Below, piece after piece: positions 38,994 to 46,594 of a stretch of DNA of 64,000 bases. Within the stretch, counting starts at the first letter, position 1, and every line of letters begins with the position of its first letter. Source of the DNA: Duganella zoogloeoides (GTDB lineage: Bacteria; Pseudomonadota; Gammaproteobacteria; Burkholderiales; Burkholderiaceae_D). Under the pieces are notes generated by a model, which was given only the letters and a program-made list of their open reading frames with translations, was not told the origin of the DNA and made no database searches. The translations under genes and the position numbers were made by a program. Location of the stretch: positions 124,001 through 188,000 of the forward strand of contig NZ_CP140152.1 of the NCBI RefSeq assembly GCF_034479515.1, given 5' to 3'.

Positions 38994-40108
38994 AAGCGCG
39001 GCAGTTTGTCGAGCGTGATCACATGCGGATGCCGGTACACCTCGCGCTTGTGGGCACTGGTGTTGTACTGCTCGCCGGTCCAGAAGTTGTTCGCATTGGT
39101 CACGCCTGCCGGCCCGCCGCCATCGTTCCACACCATGAACCACAACCACCACGCGCCATCTTTCGCCATCGCGTCCGGATCGGGTATGTAGCTCGTTTCA
39201 GTCAGCGCCACCGGCTTGGGCTCGCCCGTCATGGCGGCGGTCTTGCGGTAGGTGTCGATCTGCGAGCGGTAGGTGCGGTTGTCGGTAGTGTCATAGACGT
39301 CGTAGCCGACGATATCGACCACGTCGTCACCGGGATACCACGCTGCGTGTTGCCCGTTCCATACCCAGATCAGGTTGTGCAAGCCGTGCACGCGCACCAG
39401 CCGGTCGTACATATGGCGCCATAGCGCGATATGGGCCGTGGCGGCGGACTGGCCATCGGTGCGCACGCGGCCCCACCAGAACCAGCCCTCTCCATGGCTG
39501 CCGGCCGCTTCGTGCAGCGGGCGCCACAGCACGGTGACGCCGGCATCCTGCAGGCGCTTGAGCTGGACGGCCACCAGGTCGATACCGTCGTTGAGCTGCC
39601 CGAACGCCGGGCTGCTCCGATCGAGCTTGCCATCGGCCATGGGAATGGTGAAGTTGGTGCGCCGCGCCGGATCATCGCCGCCGGCATAGAAATTCGCCTG
39701 GTTCACCTGCGCCGTCCCGAGCAGCGCCGGATCGCGCCAGTGCCAGTGAAAACTCACCAGGCCGCCCCTGGCGGCAAAGGCGATTGCCTCCTCCACCTGG
39801 TGCTGGCCCGATTGGCCGGGACCGGTCTTGCCATAGTCCATGAAGTCGTAGCCCATCAGGGCCGGGTATTTGCCCGTGTCCGCATGCACGCGCTCGGCCA
39901 TGTCGATGCTGTCGTCCCAGCTCAGGTCGGACTGGCCGGCGATGACGGCACGGCCCCAGGTGTTGCGCAAGTACGTGTAGATGGCGCGGGTTTTCGGTGT
40001 GGCGGCCGGATCGGCCGGTGCGGTGCGCAGCGGGGCGGCGGCAGCGCAAATAGTGAATAGTGCCGAGAGGGTGAACATGCCGGCGGCCAGCTGGGTGGTG
40101 AAGCGCAT
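38981..40108 (-). CDS. GH26 family beta-mannanase, exported
   Basis: Secreted glycoside hydrolase of 375 residues with a signal peptide (TICAAAAPL). GH26 signatures are visible: GMFTLS leader, IAGQSDLSWDDSIDMAERV, the acid/base in LWRPLHEAAGSHGEGWFWWG and the nucleophile in VALTETSYIP. Substrate is probably a mannan; other GH26 activities (beta-1,3-xylanase, lichenase) cannot be excluded. The start at 40108 avoids an in-frame upstream stretch lacking similarity. Confidence 0.88.
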   Translation of the reverse strand: MRFTTQLAAGMFTLSALFTICAAAAPLRTAPADPAATPKTRAIYTYLRNTWGRAVIAGQSDLSWDDSIDMAERVHADTGKYPALMGYDFMDYGKTGPGQSGQHQVEEAIAFAARGGLVSFHWHWRDPALLGTAQVNQANFYAGGDDPARRTNFTIPMADGKLDRSSPAFGQLNDGIDLVAVQLKRLQDAGVTVLWRPLHEAAGSHGEGWFWWGRVRTDGQSAATAHIALWRHMYDRLVRVHGLHNLIWVWNGQHAAWYPGDDVVDIVGYDVYDTTDNRTYRSQIDTYRKTAAMTGEPKPVALTETSYIPDPDAMAKDGAWWLWFMVWNDGGGPAGVTNANNFWTGEQYNTSAHKREVYRHPHVITLDKLPRFQYP

Positions 40109-40244
40109 AGGGGGGATCCGCTTGAGGTGAATTGCGCACAATGTAGCGGGTGGGGGCGGGGTGTTCAAGCGATCGGTTCGCCTGGCGCCCATGTTTAGCG
40201 GTGATGCTGGTGTTGTTTACCGCCAGCGCGTAAAATGCGGGCAC

Positions 40245-40318
40245 GCGGGTGTAGTTCAATGGTAGAACGGCAGCTTCCCAAGCTTCATACGAGGGTTCGA
40301 TTCCCTTCACCCGCTCCA
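40245..40318 (+). tRNA. tRNA-Gly, anticodon CCC
   Basis: The sequence folds as a 74-nt tRNA: acceptor GCGGGTG / CACCCGC, D arm GTTC...GAAC, anticodon loop TTCCCAA with CCC, T arm GGGTTCGATTCCC, and encoded CCA at the end. The anticodon stem has one mismatch (GCAGC / GCTTC). It matches the pattern of bacterial glyU-type tRNAs reading GGG codons. A TAAAAT -10 candidate lies at 40231-40236. The next gene is AT-richer, as found beside integration sites. Confidence 0.97.
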
Positions 40319-40374
40319 ACGTTCATGTGTCCATATAAGCTGCATTAGGCAGTCTGCCAGATGATTCCAAATGA

Positions 40375-40388
40375 GAGACAATCGTCTC
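40375..40388. promoter_or_regulatory. inverted repeat, candidate autoregulatory operator
   Basis: GAGAC-AATC-GTCTC lies 20 bases upstream of the chosen start of the wHTH-nucleotidyltransferase gene, next to TGTGATACAT, a possible extended -10. With that -10, transcription would start at or near the ATG at 40409, i.e. a leaderless message. Self-control by the wHTH domain is inference. Confidence 0.45.
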
Positions 40389-40408
40389 CCATTGTGATAC
40401 ATTTTCGC

Positions 40409-41029
40409 ATGCTTGCAAATTTCCTCCTCGGCCCTTTCCGTACCCGCGTCTTGTCTGCGCTGCTGTTGCATCCCGATTCCGCCTGGCATTCCAGGGAGCT
40501 GGCCCGTCGCATTGGTGCCTTGCCAGGTAGTGCCAACCGGGAACTGGTCAAGCTGGCTGATGCAGGTATCTTGTTGCGTGAGCATATCGGCAATCAAATT
40601 CACTATCGGGCCAATCGTGACTGTCCAGTCTTCGAGGAATTGGCCGGTATGCTGAGAAAGACTTCCGGGCTAGCTACCGTGCTGACCGATGCACTTCTGC
40701 CACTGGCTGATGACATCGAATGCGCACTGATCTTTGGTTCGGTAGCGCGCGGGCAAGAGACAGTCTATTCGGACATCGATATACTGGTTTTAGGGAGCGT
40801 CGGTTTTGCGGACGTGATCGAGGCGCTGCATCCTGCGCAAGGTGAACTCCACCGCGAAATTAATCCTGTCGTCTATCGCGTGGACGACTTCCGCTCCAAG
40901 CTGGCGTCTGACAATGGCTGGGCGCGAGAAGTTGTAGAGAAGCCCAAGCTCTTATTGGTGGGTGACGAGGATGACTTTAGAAAACTTGTTGAAGATCCAA
41001 AGTCTGGTAGCGTTCCAAACAAAGCGTGA
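40409..41029 (+). CDS. wHTH-nucleotidyltransferase (MNT) protein
   Basis: Protein of 206 residues. The N-terminal half is an ArsR-like winged helix (TRVLSALLLHPDSAWHSREL, then RELVKLADAGILL); the C-terminal half is a minimal nucleotidyltransferase with GSVARG and SDIDIL, the GSxAR-SDxD signature. MNT proteins act as antitoxins of HEPN toxins by adenylylating them. The following HEPN-like frame overlaps this gene by 59 bases. An in-frame ATG at 40361 would add 16 residues with a weak AGG site; the shorter form is preferred. The region is visibly AT-richer than its surroundings and lies directly after tRNA-Gly, suggesting acquisition. Confidence 0.85.
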   Translation: MLANFLLGPFRTRVLSALLLHPDSAWHSRELARRIGALPGSANRELVKLADAGILLREHIGNQIHYRANRDCPVFEELAGMLRKTSGLATVLTDALLPLADDIECALIFGSVARGQETVYSDIDILVLGSVGFADVIEALHPAQGELHREINPVVYRVDDFRSKLASDNGWAREVVEKPKLLLVGDEDDFRKLVEDPKSGSVPNKA

Positions 41030-41548
41030 CGACGTCCAGCGCCTGCTCGCTGCAGCAGAGCGCAATTTGAATGATGCAGCCATCACTGCCATCAGCGATG
41101 AAAATCGCTGCGATGCGGCCTACAAATGCGTGATGCAGTGTGCAATGGCGAGCTTGCTCGCTCACGGGTACCGCACGTCGAAAAGCAAACCTGGACATCA
41201 CCAAACCGCCATTCAGGCTTTGCCTTTAACTGTGGGCCTCGCCCCCCCAAGACCATGGTGGTGCTTGACGGTCTGCGCAAGCAACGCAACATCGCCGACT
41301 ATGACGGCGATCCCATCAGCCCTACAGCGTTGGCTGAATGCCTCGCCCAAGCCGAGAGACTCCTTTGCCATGTACGAGCATGGCTTGCTGAGCATCATCC
41401 AGCGTTCTGTCAACCGCACAACGCCCCCGCAGTCCAAAGAACCACGAGGGCGCCGCTTGCATTCCTGAGTTACGTCGTCAGCAAAAAATCAATGCACGAA
41501 CAACGCAATCAGAATCACGATGGGCAGTGGAATGCCGATCAGCAGTAA
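40971..41548 (+). pseudogene. HEPN-like gene, frameshifted at a C7 run
   Basis: From ATG 40971 the frame encodes VQRLLAAAERNLNDAAI, then CVMQCAMASLLAHGYRTS and GHHQTAIQALPLTVGL, like a HEPN helical domain. After the C run at 41242-41248 the similarity continues in the -1 frame: PKTMVVLDGLRKQRNIADY with an RxxxN-like segment (RKQRN), then RAWLAEHHP. One more C (eight) would join the halves into a single ORF to 41548 of about 192 residues. As it stands the frame ends at 41468 with unrelated residues. It may be a sequencing error, a decayed toxin, or a phase-variable one. Confidence 0.78.
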
Positions 41549-41563
41549 CAATATCGAGCGCAT
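41489..41563 (-). CDS. 24-residue hydrophobic small protein
   Basis: An ORF below usual gene-finding limits: ATG at 41563 with AAGGAG seven bases upstream, 24 codons, stop at 41489. The peptide is MRSILLLLIGIPLPIVILI followed by ALFVH, a single membrane span. It starts 15 bases after the stop of the membrane protein gene on the same strand, so it is translated from the same message. Similar very small hydrophobic ORFs behind such genes are familiar to me but I cannot name a family. It overlaps antisense the tail of the frameshifted HEPN frame. Confidence 0.7.
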   Translation of the reverse strand: MRSILLLLIGIPLPIVILIALFVH

Positions 41564-41578
41564 GGTGTTCTCCTTCGA

Positions 41579-42472
41579 TTAAATGGTGGTGCGTACGTAC
41601 ACGCGGGCGTGATCGCGGTGGCGGCCGCCGATGGTGGCCAGCAGGCTGGCAACGAAGGCGCCCAGCAGCAGGGCCACGAACATCCACAGGGCCGAGTGGG
41701 CGGCGGCTTTGCGCGCTTCTTCAGCCGCAGCCTTGGCTTTGGCCTTGACGTCGGCAGCAGCCTGCTTGGCCTGGGCGTAGATCAGGTCCACGCGCTGTTC
41801 GGCTTCGGCCTGGGTCAGACCGGTGCGCTTGGCGATGGTTTGCGCCAGGTAGTTGCGGTCGTCGGCGTTGATTTTGCCGTTGGCCAGGTCGGCCAGCAGG
41901 ATGCGGTTGATCTCGGCGCGTTCGGCGTCGGTCGCTGGCGTGCCGTTTGGCGAGCGCAGCACCATGTCGGAGAAGTAGTTGGTACCGTCGTCGTTGGCAC
42001 CGGCAGCTGCAACACCGGCCGTCACGGCTGGTGCGGCGGCGCCGGCGGTGTCGATGGCGCCGCCGATGGCAGCGCGCATGCCGCCAGCGAGTACGGCAAC
42101 GGTCACCAGCGTGGCCACGGCCCAGGCCAGCAGGCCGTGGGCGGTGTCGCGGAAGTGCACTTCATCGCTTTGCACGCCGGCCCACTTGGCGCGCAGGCGG
42201 CCGGCCATGTAGCCGCCGATGCCGGCAGCGGCAAGTTGGGTGAAGGCGATCCAGACGATGGCGGCAGTGCCGAGTGCGCCGCCGTTGTTGTATTCGTACG
42301 GCGACACCGACGACAGGCCGAGGCCCATGCCGAGTATCAGCAGGATGAACGACAGGGCCGCGGCCGCTGCGGCGCCGGCCAGGATGGCCCCCCACGAGAC
42401 GCCCGAAGATAAATTGTCACTGGATTCACGGCTGACCACCGTGGTCCCTGGTCCTGCGGGTTGTGCTTGCAT
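41579..42472 (-). CDS. multi-span membrane protein of unknown function
   Basis: Inner-membrane protein of 297 residues. Membrane segments lie near 27-50 (WGAILAGAAAAAALSFILLI), 66-90, 110-130 and 265-285. Between them are a Gly/Ala-rich segment with GYMAGRLRAKW and a soluble helical stretch from about 175 (DAERAEINRILLADLANGKI) ending in an Ala/Lys-rich coiled coil. A strong AAGGAGC site precedes ATG 42472. The C-terminal coiled coil and the small-peptide companion are the distinguishing features. Function not known. Confidence 0.75.
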   Translation of the reverse strand: MQAQPAGPGTTVVSRESSDNLSSGVSWGAILAGAAAAAALSFILLILGMGLGLSSVSPYEYNNGGALGTAAIVWIAFTQLAAAGIGGYMAGRLRAKWAGVQSDEVHFRDTAHGLLAWAVATLVTVAVLAGGMRAAIGGAIDTAGAAAPAVTAGVAAAGANDDGTNYFSDMVLRSPNGTPATDAERAEINRILLADLANGKINADDRNYLAQTIAKRTGLTQAEAEQRVDLIYAQAKQAAADVKAKAKAAAEEARKAAAHSALWMFVALLLGAFVASLLATIGGRHRDHARVYVRTTI

Positions 42473-42580
42473 GATTGCTCCTTATGATTGTGTTATCAGG
42501 CAGGACCGATCATGGGGCAAGGATGACCCATCGTATGTTCGCGCACCAACTTTGGGCGAAGTTAGTTTGACAACACAACA

Positions 42581-43279
42581 TCAACCGCAATCGCGCCGGG
42601 TGCATGGGTTGTTGACGTCCGTACGCCATTGCTTGACCAGCTGGCGCCGGTGGCCCGGGTAGCACTCGTCGAGAAACTCGAGCGTGGCGATGCGGTCCAC
42701 GCGCAGCACGCGGAATGCGCCGCTGGTTTCGCACCACGCCGCCACCGACCAGCGCGCTTCCACGAAACCCAGCATCACCGGCCAGAGCACGGTGGCGGTG
42801 CGCGGCGCGGCATCGTCGAGCGAACTGATGAGTACCTTGCGCTGTTCGCGCACCGCGCGCCGCAGGCGGCCCAGGTCCACGCTGGCATGGTCCTGGTGGC
42901 GGCTGATGTAGAGCGCGTTGTCGTCGAGGGTGCGGCGCAGCTCGGGCGTGAGCACGGCGTCGATCTTGGCCAGCGCGTTGTGCACCGCGCGCGCCAGGCC
43001 CTCGTCGGTGTGGCGGCTTACCCATTGCGCGCCCGCTACCAGCGCCTGCAGTTCTTCTTCGGTAAAGGTGAGCGGCGGCAGGGTGTAGCCGGGTTTTAGC
43101 AGGTAGCCCACGCCCGCTTCGCCGGCGATATCGGCGCCCATGGTTTGCAGGGTGGCGATGTCGCGCCGCAGCGTGCGCAGCGACACGCCGGTCTCGCGCG
43201 CCAGCACCGCGCCCGCCACCGTGCCGCGATGGCGTCGCATCACCTGCATCAGGTCCTGCAAGCGGTGGCTGCGCGTCAT
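42581..43279 (-). CDS. WYL-domain transcriptional regulator (YafY type)
   Basis: Regulator of 232 residues with a DeoR-like N-terminal helix-turn-helix (LQDLMQVMRRHRGTVAGAVL, then TGVSLRTLRRDI) and a WYL-type domain (VLWPVMLGFVEARWSVAAWC, then RVLRVDRI). WYL regulators often sense nucleic acids or nucleotides, but many YafY types control neighbours. Its start overlaps the stop of the upstream MDR dehydrogenase gene by four bases (ATGA), so the two are coupled. Confidence 0.86.
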   Translation of the reverse strand: MTRSHRLQDLMQVMRRHRGTVAGAVLARETGVSLRTLRRDIATLQTMGADIAGEAGVGYLLKPGYTLPPLTFTEEELQALVAGAQWVSRHTDEGLARAVHNALAKIDAVLTPELRRTLDDNALYISRHQDHASVDLGRLRRAVREQRKVLISSLDDAAPRTATVLWPVMLGFVEARWSVAAWCETSGAFRVLRVDRIATLEFLDECYPGHRRQLVKQWRTDVNNPCTRRDCG

Positions 43280-44217
43280 GGTCGATCCATCCTGATGACG
43301 GCCTTGCCGCCCAGCCGTTGCCCCTGTTCCAGTGCCGTGATCATGGCGATGGCGTCATCGAGCGGTGCGACCTTGCCGATTGTCAGGCGCAGCGCGCCGT
43401 CGCCGGCCTTGCGCGCCAGCTGGTCGAGCAATTCGGCGCGCGGCGTGCACAGCACCAGTTTCAATCTGCGGTTGAACACGGCGCGCAGGAACTTGCCCGG
43501 CGTGGGATGCAGGTCCAGCAGCACGCCGCCCGGCTTGAGCAGGCCGAAGCCGACCGCACCGGTCAGATTGGCGGCGGTGTCGAACACGGCGTCGTAGCGG
43601 GTGGCAATGCCGGTCAAATCGGTGCGGCGGTAATCGTACACCTGCTCGACACCGAGCGCGCGCGCCCGTTCCATGTCGGCCTCGCTGCACGTGCCCGCGA
43701 CGCGCACGCCGGCGCTGCGCGCCAGTTGCACCGCCGCTTCACCCACCGCACCCATGCAGCCGTTGATGAACACCTGCTGGCCGGCGGTCAGGCCGGCCTT
43801 GTCGAACAGCGCATTCCAGGCCGTGATGCCGGGGGAACCGAGGCAGGCGGCCTGGTCGAAGTCGAGGCCGGCGGGCTTGCGCGCCAGCGCGTTTTGGTTG
43901 GCGATGACGGCCGTGCCCAGCGCGCCGCATTCCTTGAAGCGCGACTGGCCGAACACTGCGTCGCCAACCTGGAAGCGGGTCACGCCCGGCCCCACCGCCA
44001 GCACCGTGCCGGCCAGGTCCATGCCCATGGCGCGCGGGAAGCGCTTGCCGGTGACGATTTTCATGTCGCCCTGGCGCATTTTCCAGTCGATCGGGTTGAT
44101 GGCGGCAGAGGTGATGCGCACCGCCACCTGGCCCTTGCCGGGGACATCCAGGGTGAATGGGGCCACGCGCATCACTTGCGGGCCGCCGTATTGCTGGTAC
44201 TCGAGTCGTTTCATCAT
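43276..44217 (-). CDS. MDR-family NAD(P)-dependent oxidoreductase
   Basis: Medium-chain dehydrogenase/reductase of the quinone-oxidoreductase type, about 313 residues, with GroES-like N-terminal domain (ITSAAINPIDWKMRQGDM) and a cofactor domain (AGQQVFINGCMGAVGEAAVQ). No catalytic zinc ligands of alcohol dehydrogenase are evident. Possible starts are GTG 44229 and ATGs 44223, 44217 and 44214; 44217 is chosen because GAG lies seven bases upstream. Coupled to the downstream WYL regulator. Confidence 0.83.
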   Translation of the reverse strand: MMKRLEYQQYGGPQVMRVAPFTLDVPGKGQVAVRITSAAINPIDWKMRQGDMKIVTGKRFPRAMGMDLAGTVLAVGPGVTRFQVGDAVFGQSRFKECGALGTAVIANQNALARKPAGLDFDQAACLGSPGITAWNALFDKAGLTAGQQVFINGCMGAVGEAAVQLARSAGVRVAGTCSEADMERARALGVEQVYDYRRTDLTGIATRYDAVFDTAANLTGAVGFGLLKPGGVLLDLHPTPGKFLRAVFNRRLKLVLCTPRAELLDQLARKAGDGALRLTIGKVAPLDDAIAMITALEQGQRLGGKAVIRMDRP

Positions 44218-44301
44218 GGTCATGCTCACTGTTGGGCTGGTAAGGCTTCAATGTAGCGCACGCTGGTGCCAGTTCCTGTCACCAGCGCGCGTCCATTTGC
44301 C

Positions 44302-45036
44302 TCACGCCCCGTTCATGCGCGCAAACAGCGCCTCGCCCATCTTGCGCGAACCGGCCGACAGGCCCACCAGCACCTCGTCCTGGCCGGTGGCCAGTTGCGC
44401 CAGCGCGTCGGCAGCGAAGTCGCCGGCCGACATCATCGGCGCGCTGGCCGTGCCGCTGCTGCGCGCGCCGCCGCCCAGTCCGGTATCGACGATGGGCGGG
44501 GCCATTTCCACCACCCGCACGCTGGTGCGACGCAACTGGTGGCGCAGGCTCAGCGTGTACGAGTGCAGCGCAGCCTTGGTCGCGCAATATACGGGCACGT
44601 CGGCCATTGGCGCAAACGCCAGGCCCGAACTGACATTGATGATCACCGACGGGTGGCGTTGCAGCGTTGGCAGCAGGGCGCCGATCAGGAGCACCGGCGC
44701 GGTGAAGTTGGTGGCCACTTCCAGCTCCAGGCCATCGAGCGCATCGGGCTCGACCAGCTGGCGCCGGTATTGCACGCCGGCGTTGTTGACCAGCACATTG
44801 AGGTCGGGGTGGGCGGCGCGCAGCCACCCGACCAGCGCGTCCCGGCTGGCGCTGTCGTTGAGGTCGCATATGCGCGTGACCAGTTCCGGTACCTGCGCCT
44901 GGGCCGAGTCCAGCGCCGCCTGGTTGCGGCCGCAGATGATCACGCGGTTGCCGCGCAGTGCCAGGGCGCGGGCCAGCGCAAAGCCAATACCGGCAGCGCC
45001 GCCGGTGATGAGAATGGTGTTATTGGTCAGATTCAT
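44302..45036 (-). CDS. short-chain dehydrogenase/reductase, DltE-like
   Basis: NAD(P)-dependent enzyme of 244 residues: TGGAAGIGFALARAL, LNVLVNNAGVQYR, and catalytic YCATKAALHSY. It shares motif and length with the SDR at 18756, so the two are paralogues of one subfamily. The start at 45036 follows AAAGACAGC; no strong Shine-Dalgarno is present. It lies 84 bases upstream of the MDR gene on the same strand and could share its transcript. Confidence 0.86.
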   Translation of the reverse strand: MNLTNNTILITGGAAGIGFALARALALRGNRVIICGRNQAALDSAQAQVPELVTRICDLNDSASRDALVGWLRAAHPDLNVLVNNAGVQYRRQLVEPDALDGLELEVATNFTAPVLLIGALLPTLQRHPSVIINVSSGLAFAPMADVPVYCATKAALHSYTLSLRHQLRRTSVRVVEMAPPIVDTGLGGGARSSGTASAPMMSAGDFAADALAQLATGQDEVLVGLSAGSRKMGEALFARMNGA

Positions 45037-45089
45037 GTCGCTGTCTTTCTCAAAGTTTAAGAAAGGCGTGCCTACACAAGGACGGATGC

Positions 45090-45230
45090 CGCAGGCACAC
45101 CTGGACTACCGGCAAAAGCCGGATCAGGTGTCGCGGATACCCTGTAGGGAAAAGCTGCCACCCCGGGGCGGGGCGGTGACCGGGCTACCATCTGGTCTGC
45201 GCTCTTTCGACAGCGCAGTTATAGCAGGTT
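45090..45230. other. structured intergenic region, possible regulatory RNA
   Basis: In the 269-base spacer between a minus-strand SDR gene and a plus-strand MFS gene, several stems can form: ACACCTG (45097-45103) with CAGGTGT (45125-45131) enclosing CCGGC-AAAA-GCCGG (45109-45122), CCC-TGTA-GGG (45140-45149), GCCACCCCG with CGGGGCGGT (45157-45178), and CTGCGCT (45197-45203) with AGCGCAG (45212-45218). Stems are mirrored on the other strand, so orientation is not fixed. Fragments resemble riboswitch cores but no known class fits fully. Confidence 0.45.
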
Positions 45231-45305
45231 CCTTGCCACGTTGCACGCCCCAAGCGATGTTGCCGTATACTTCATGGTTCACCTCGCTCACCTCCCGGAA
45301 TCCCC

Positions 45306-46445
45306 ATGCACGTCGGTCCCCAGCAACGCCTGTCCACCCGCCTCGCCTTTCTCGCGTCCGGCCTTGCCATGGCGGCGTGGGCGCCGCTGGTGCCGTTCGC
45401 CAAGGCGCGGCTGGGACTCGGTGAGGCGGACCTCGGCCTGTTGCTGCTGTGCCTGGGCGCGGGGTCGCTGATGGCGATGCCGGCCATCGGCCTGATGACG
45501 TCGCGCTACGGCTGCCGCATCGTGATGCTGGTGGCGGGCTTGTGCGTGTGCCTGATCCTGCCCGCGCTGGCGTTCGCGCCCACGCCGCTGGCGCTCGGTT
45601 GCGCGCTGTTCGGCTTTGGCGCCTCGCTCGGTGCGCTGGACGTGGCCATGAATGTGCAGGCCGTGATCGTCGAACGCGAGAGCGGCGGACGGTTGATGTC
45701 GGGCTTCCACGGCCTGTTCAGCGTCGGTGGTTTTGTCGGCGCCGGCCTGATGGCGGCGATGCTATGGCTGGGCTTGAGCCCGGTGCTGGCCACGGTGATC
45801 GTGGCGGCGCTGGTGGCGCTGTCGCTGCTGTTCGGTGCGCCGCATTTCCTGCGCGAGCCGGAAGCCGCCGACCGCGAGGCGCCGGTGTTCGTGGTGCCGC
45901 ACGGCGCGGTGATTTTCATCGGCGTGCTGTGTTTCTTGTGCTTCCTGGCCGAAGGCGCCATCCTCGACTGGAGCGCGCTGCTGCTCACCGCCGAGCAGGG
46001 CATGGATGCGGCACGCGCCGGCCTCGGTTATGCCGCGTTCGCGGTGGCCATGACCATCGGCCGCCTGACCGGCGACCGCGTGGTGGCACGGCTCGGCGGC
46101 AAGCGGGTGCTGCTGTTGGGCGGCCTGTGCGGCGCGCTTGGCTTCTTCACGGCCGTGATGGCCAGTTCGGTGCCGCTGGCGCTGCTGGGCTTTTTGCTGG
46201 TGGGCCTGGGCGCCTCGAACGTGGTGCCGATCCTGTTTACCGCCGCCGGCAACCAGCGGGCCATGCCGGCCGGACTGGCGATTGGCGCCATTACCACGCT
46301 CGGCTACGCCGGCATCCTGGCCGGACCGGCAGTGATCGGTTTCGTGGCCCACGCGTCGAGCCTGAACCTGGCGTTTGCGGGCCTCGGCTGCGCGATGCTG
46401 GTGATTGCCGCCAGCGCGCGCCTGGGCGCAACGGCAAAAAGCTGA
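45306..46445 (+). CDS. MFS transporter (YbjJ-like)
   Basis: Membrane transporter of 379 residues with 12 predicted spans. It opens AFLASGLAMAAWAPLVPFAK and has MTSRYGCRIVML and GALDVAMNVQAVIVE, sequences of the YbjJ/FucP-distant group of MFS proteins. The first Met at 45306 follows a CACCTCCCGG stretch without an obvious Shine-Dalgarno site. Substrate unknown. It is followed by a short spacer carrying the promoter and operator at 46476 and the terminator at 46562, which would end its transcript. Confidence 0.83.
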   Translation: MHVGPQQRLSTRLAFLASGLAMAAWAPLVPFAKARLGLGEADLGLLLLCLGAGSLMAMPAIGLMTSRYGCRIVMLVAGLCVCLILPALAFAPTPLALGCALFGFGASLGALDVAMNVQAVIVERESGGRLMSGFHGLFSVGGFVGAGLMAAMLWLGLSPVLATVIVAALVALSLLFGAPHFLREPEAADREAPVFVVPHGAVIFIGVLCFLCFLAEGAILDWSALLLTAEQGMDAARAGLGYAAFAVAMTIGRLTGDRVVARLGGKRVLLLGGLCGALGFFTAVMASSVPLALLGFLLVGLGASNVVPILFTAAGNQRAMPAGLAIGAITTLGYAGILAGPAVIGFVAHASSLNLAFAGLGCAMLVIAASARLGATAKS

Positions 46446-46475
46446 CCACCAAACAACATTGTCACCAAACTGACG

Positions 46476-46505
46476 TTGACAGCCTTAACCGATACTCGGT
46501 AGTAT
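46476..46505 (+). promoter_or_regulatory. strong sigma-70 promoter in an ORF-free spacer
   Basis: Perfect -35 TTGACA (46476-46481), 18-base spacer, -10 TAGTAT (46500-46505). No protein-coding start follows before the convergent gene; the promoter reads into an 80-base stretch ended by a terminator. Confidence 0.7.
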
Positions 46506-46519
46506 GAAAACGATTTCAT
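46504..46519. promoter_or_regulatory. LacI-type operator candidate
   Basis: ATGAAAACGATTTCAT is palindromic except for the central bases, and overlaps the -10 box and the presumed +1, the right place for repression. Its core TGAAAACGATTTCA recurs at 57840-57853 in front of the beta-glucosidase gene. Confidence 0.6.
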
Positions 46520-46594
46520 GGCTTATGCATGTCATGTGATCCAGTGTTGTCTGTGGTCTTCAGCCCTTGCGGTTTGCCGTGGGGGCTTTTTTTT
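46512..46594 (+). ncRNA. candidate small regulatory RNA
   Basis: Promoter 46476-46505, operator 46504-46519 and an intrinsic terminator at 46562-46594 define a transcript of about 80 nt, with start near 46512 inferred from the -10. No ORF with a ribosome site lies in it. The region between MFS stop and DUF2141 stop has no other content. Alternatively it is the relict 5' region of a lost gene, for example a sugar-uptake receptor. Confidence 0.5.
46562..46594 (+). terminator. rho-independent terminator
   Basis: An 11-base stem with three G-U pairs (AGCCCTTGCGG / CCGTGGGGGCT), loop TTTG, then eight T. It ends the MFS transcript and the candidate small RNA. It does not work well for the convergent DUF2141 gene, because the U-tract is only on the plus strand. 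Confidence 0.85.

Noticed and set aside
40245..42580. Integrative element at tRNA-Gly
   Set aside because: No integrase and no repeat of the tRNA 3' end was found downstream. Only the AT-richer MNT/HEPN pair hints at insertion.
45090..45230. TPP, cobalamin or c-di-GMP riboswitch
   Set aside because: Partial strings match each class but the conserved cores (for example CTGAGA for TPP, the B12 box, the GCAAAGCC of GEMM) are missing. Reported only as an unexplained structure.
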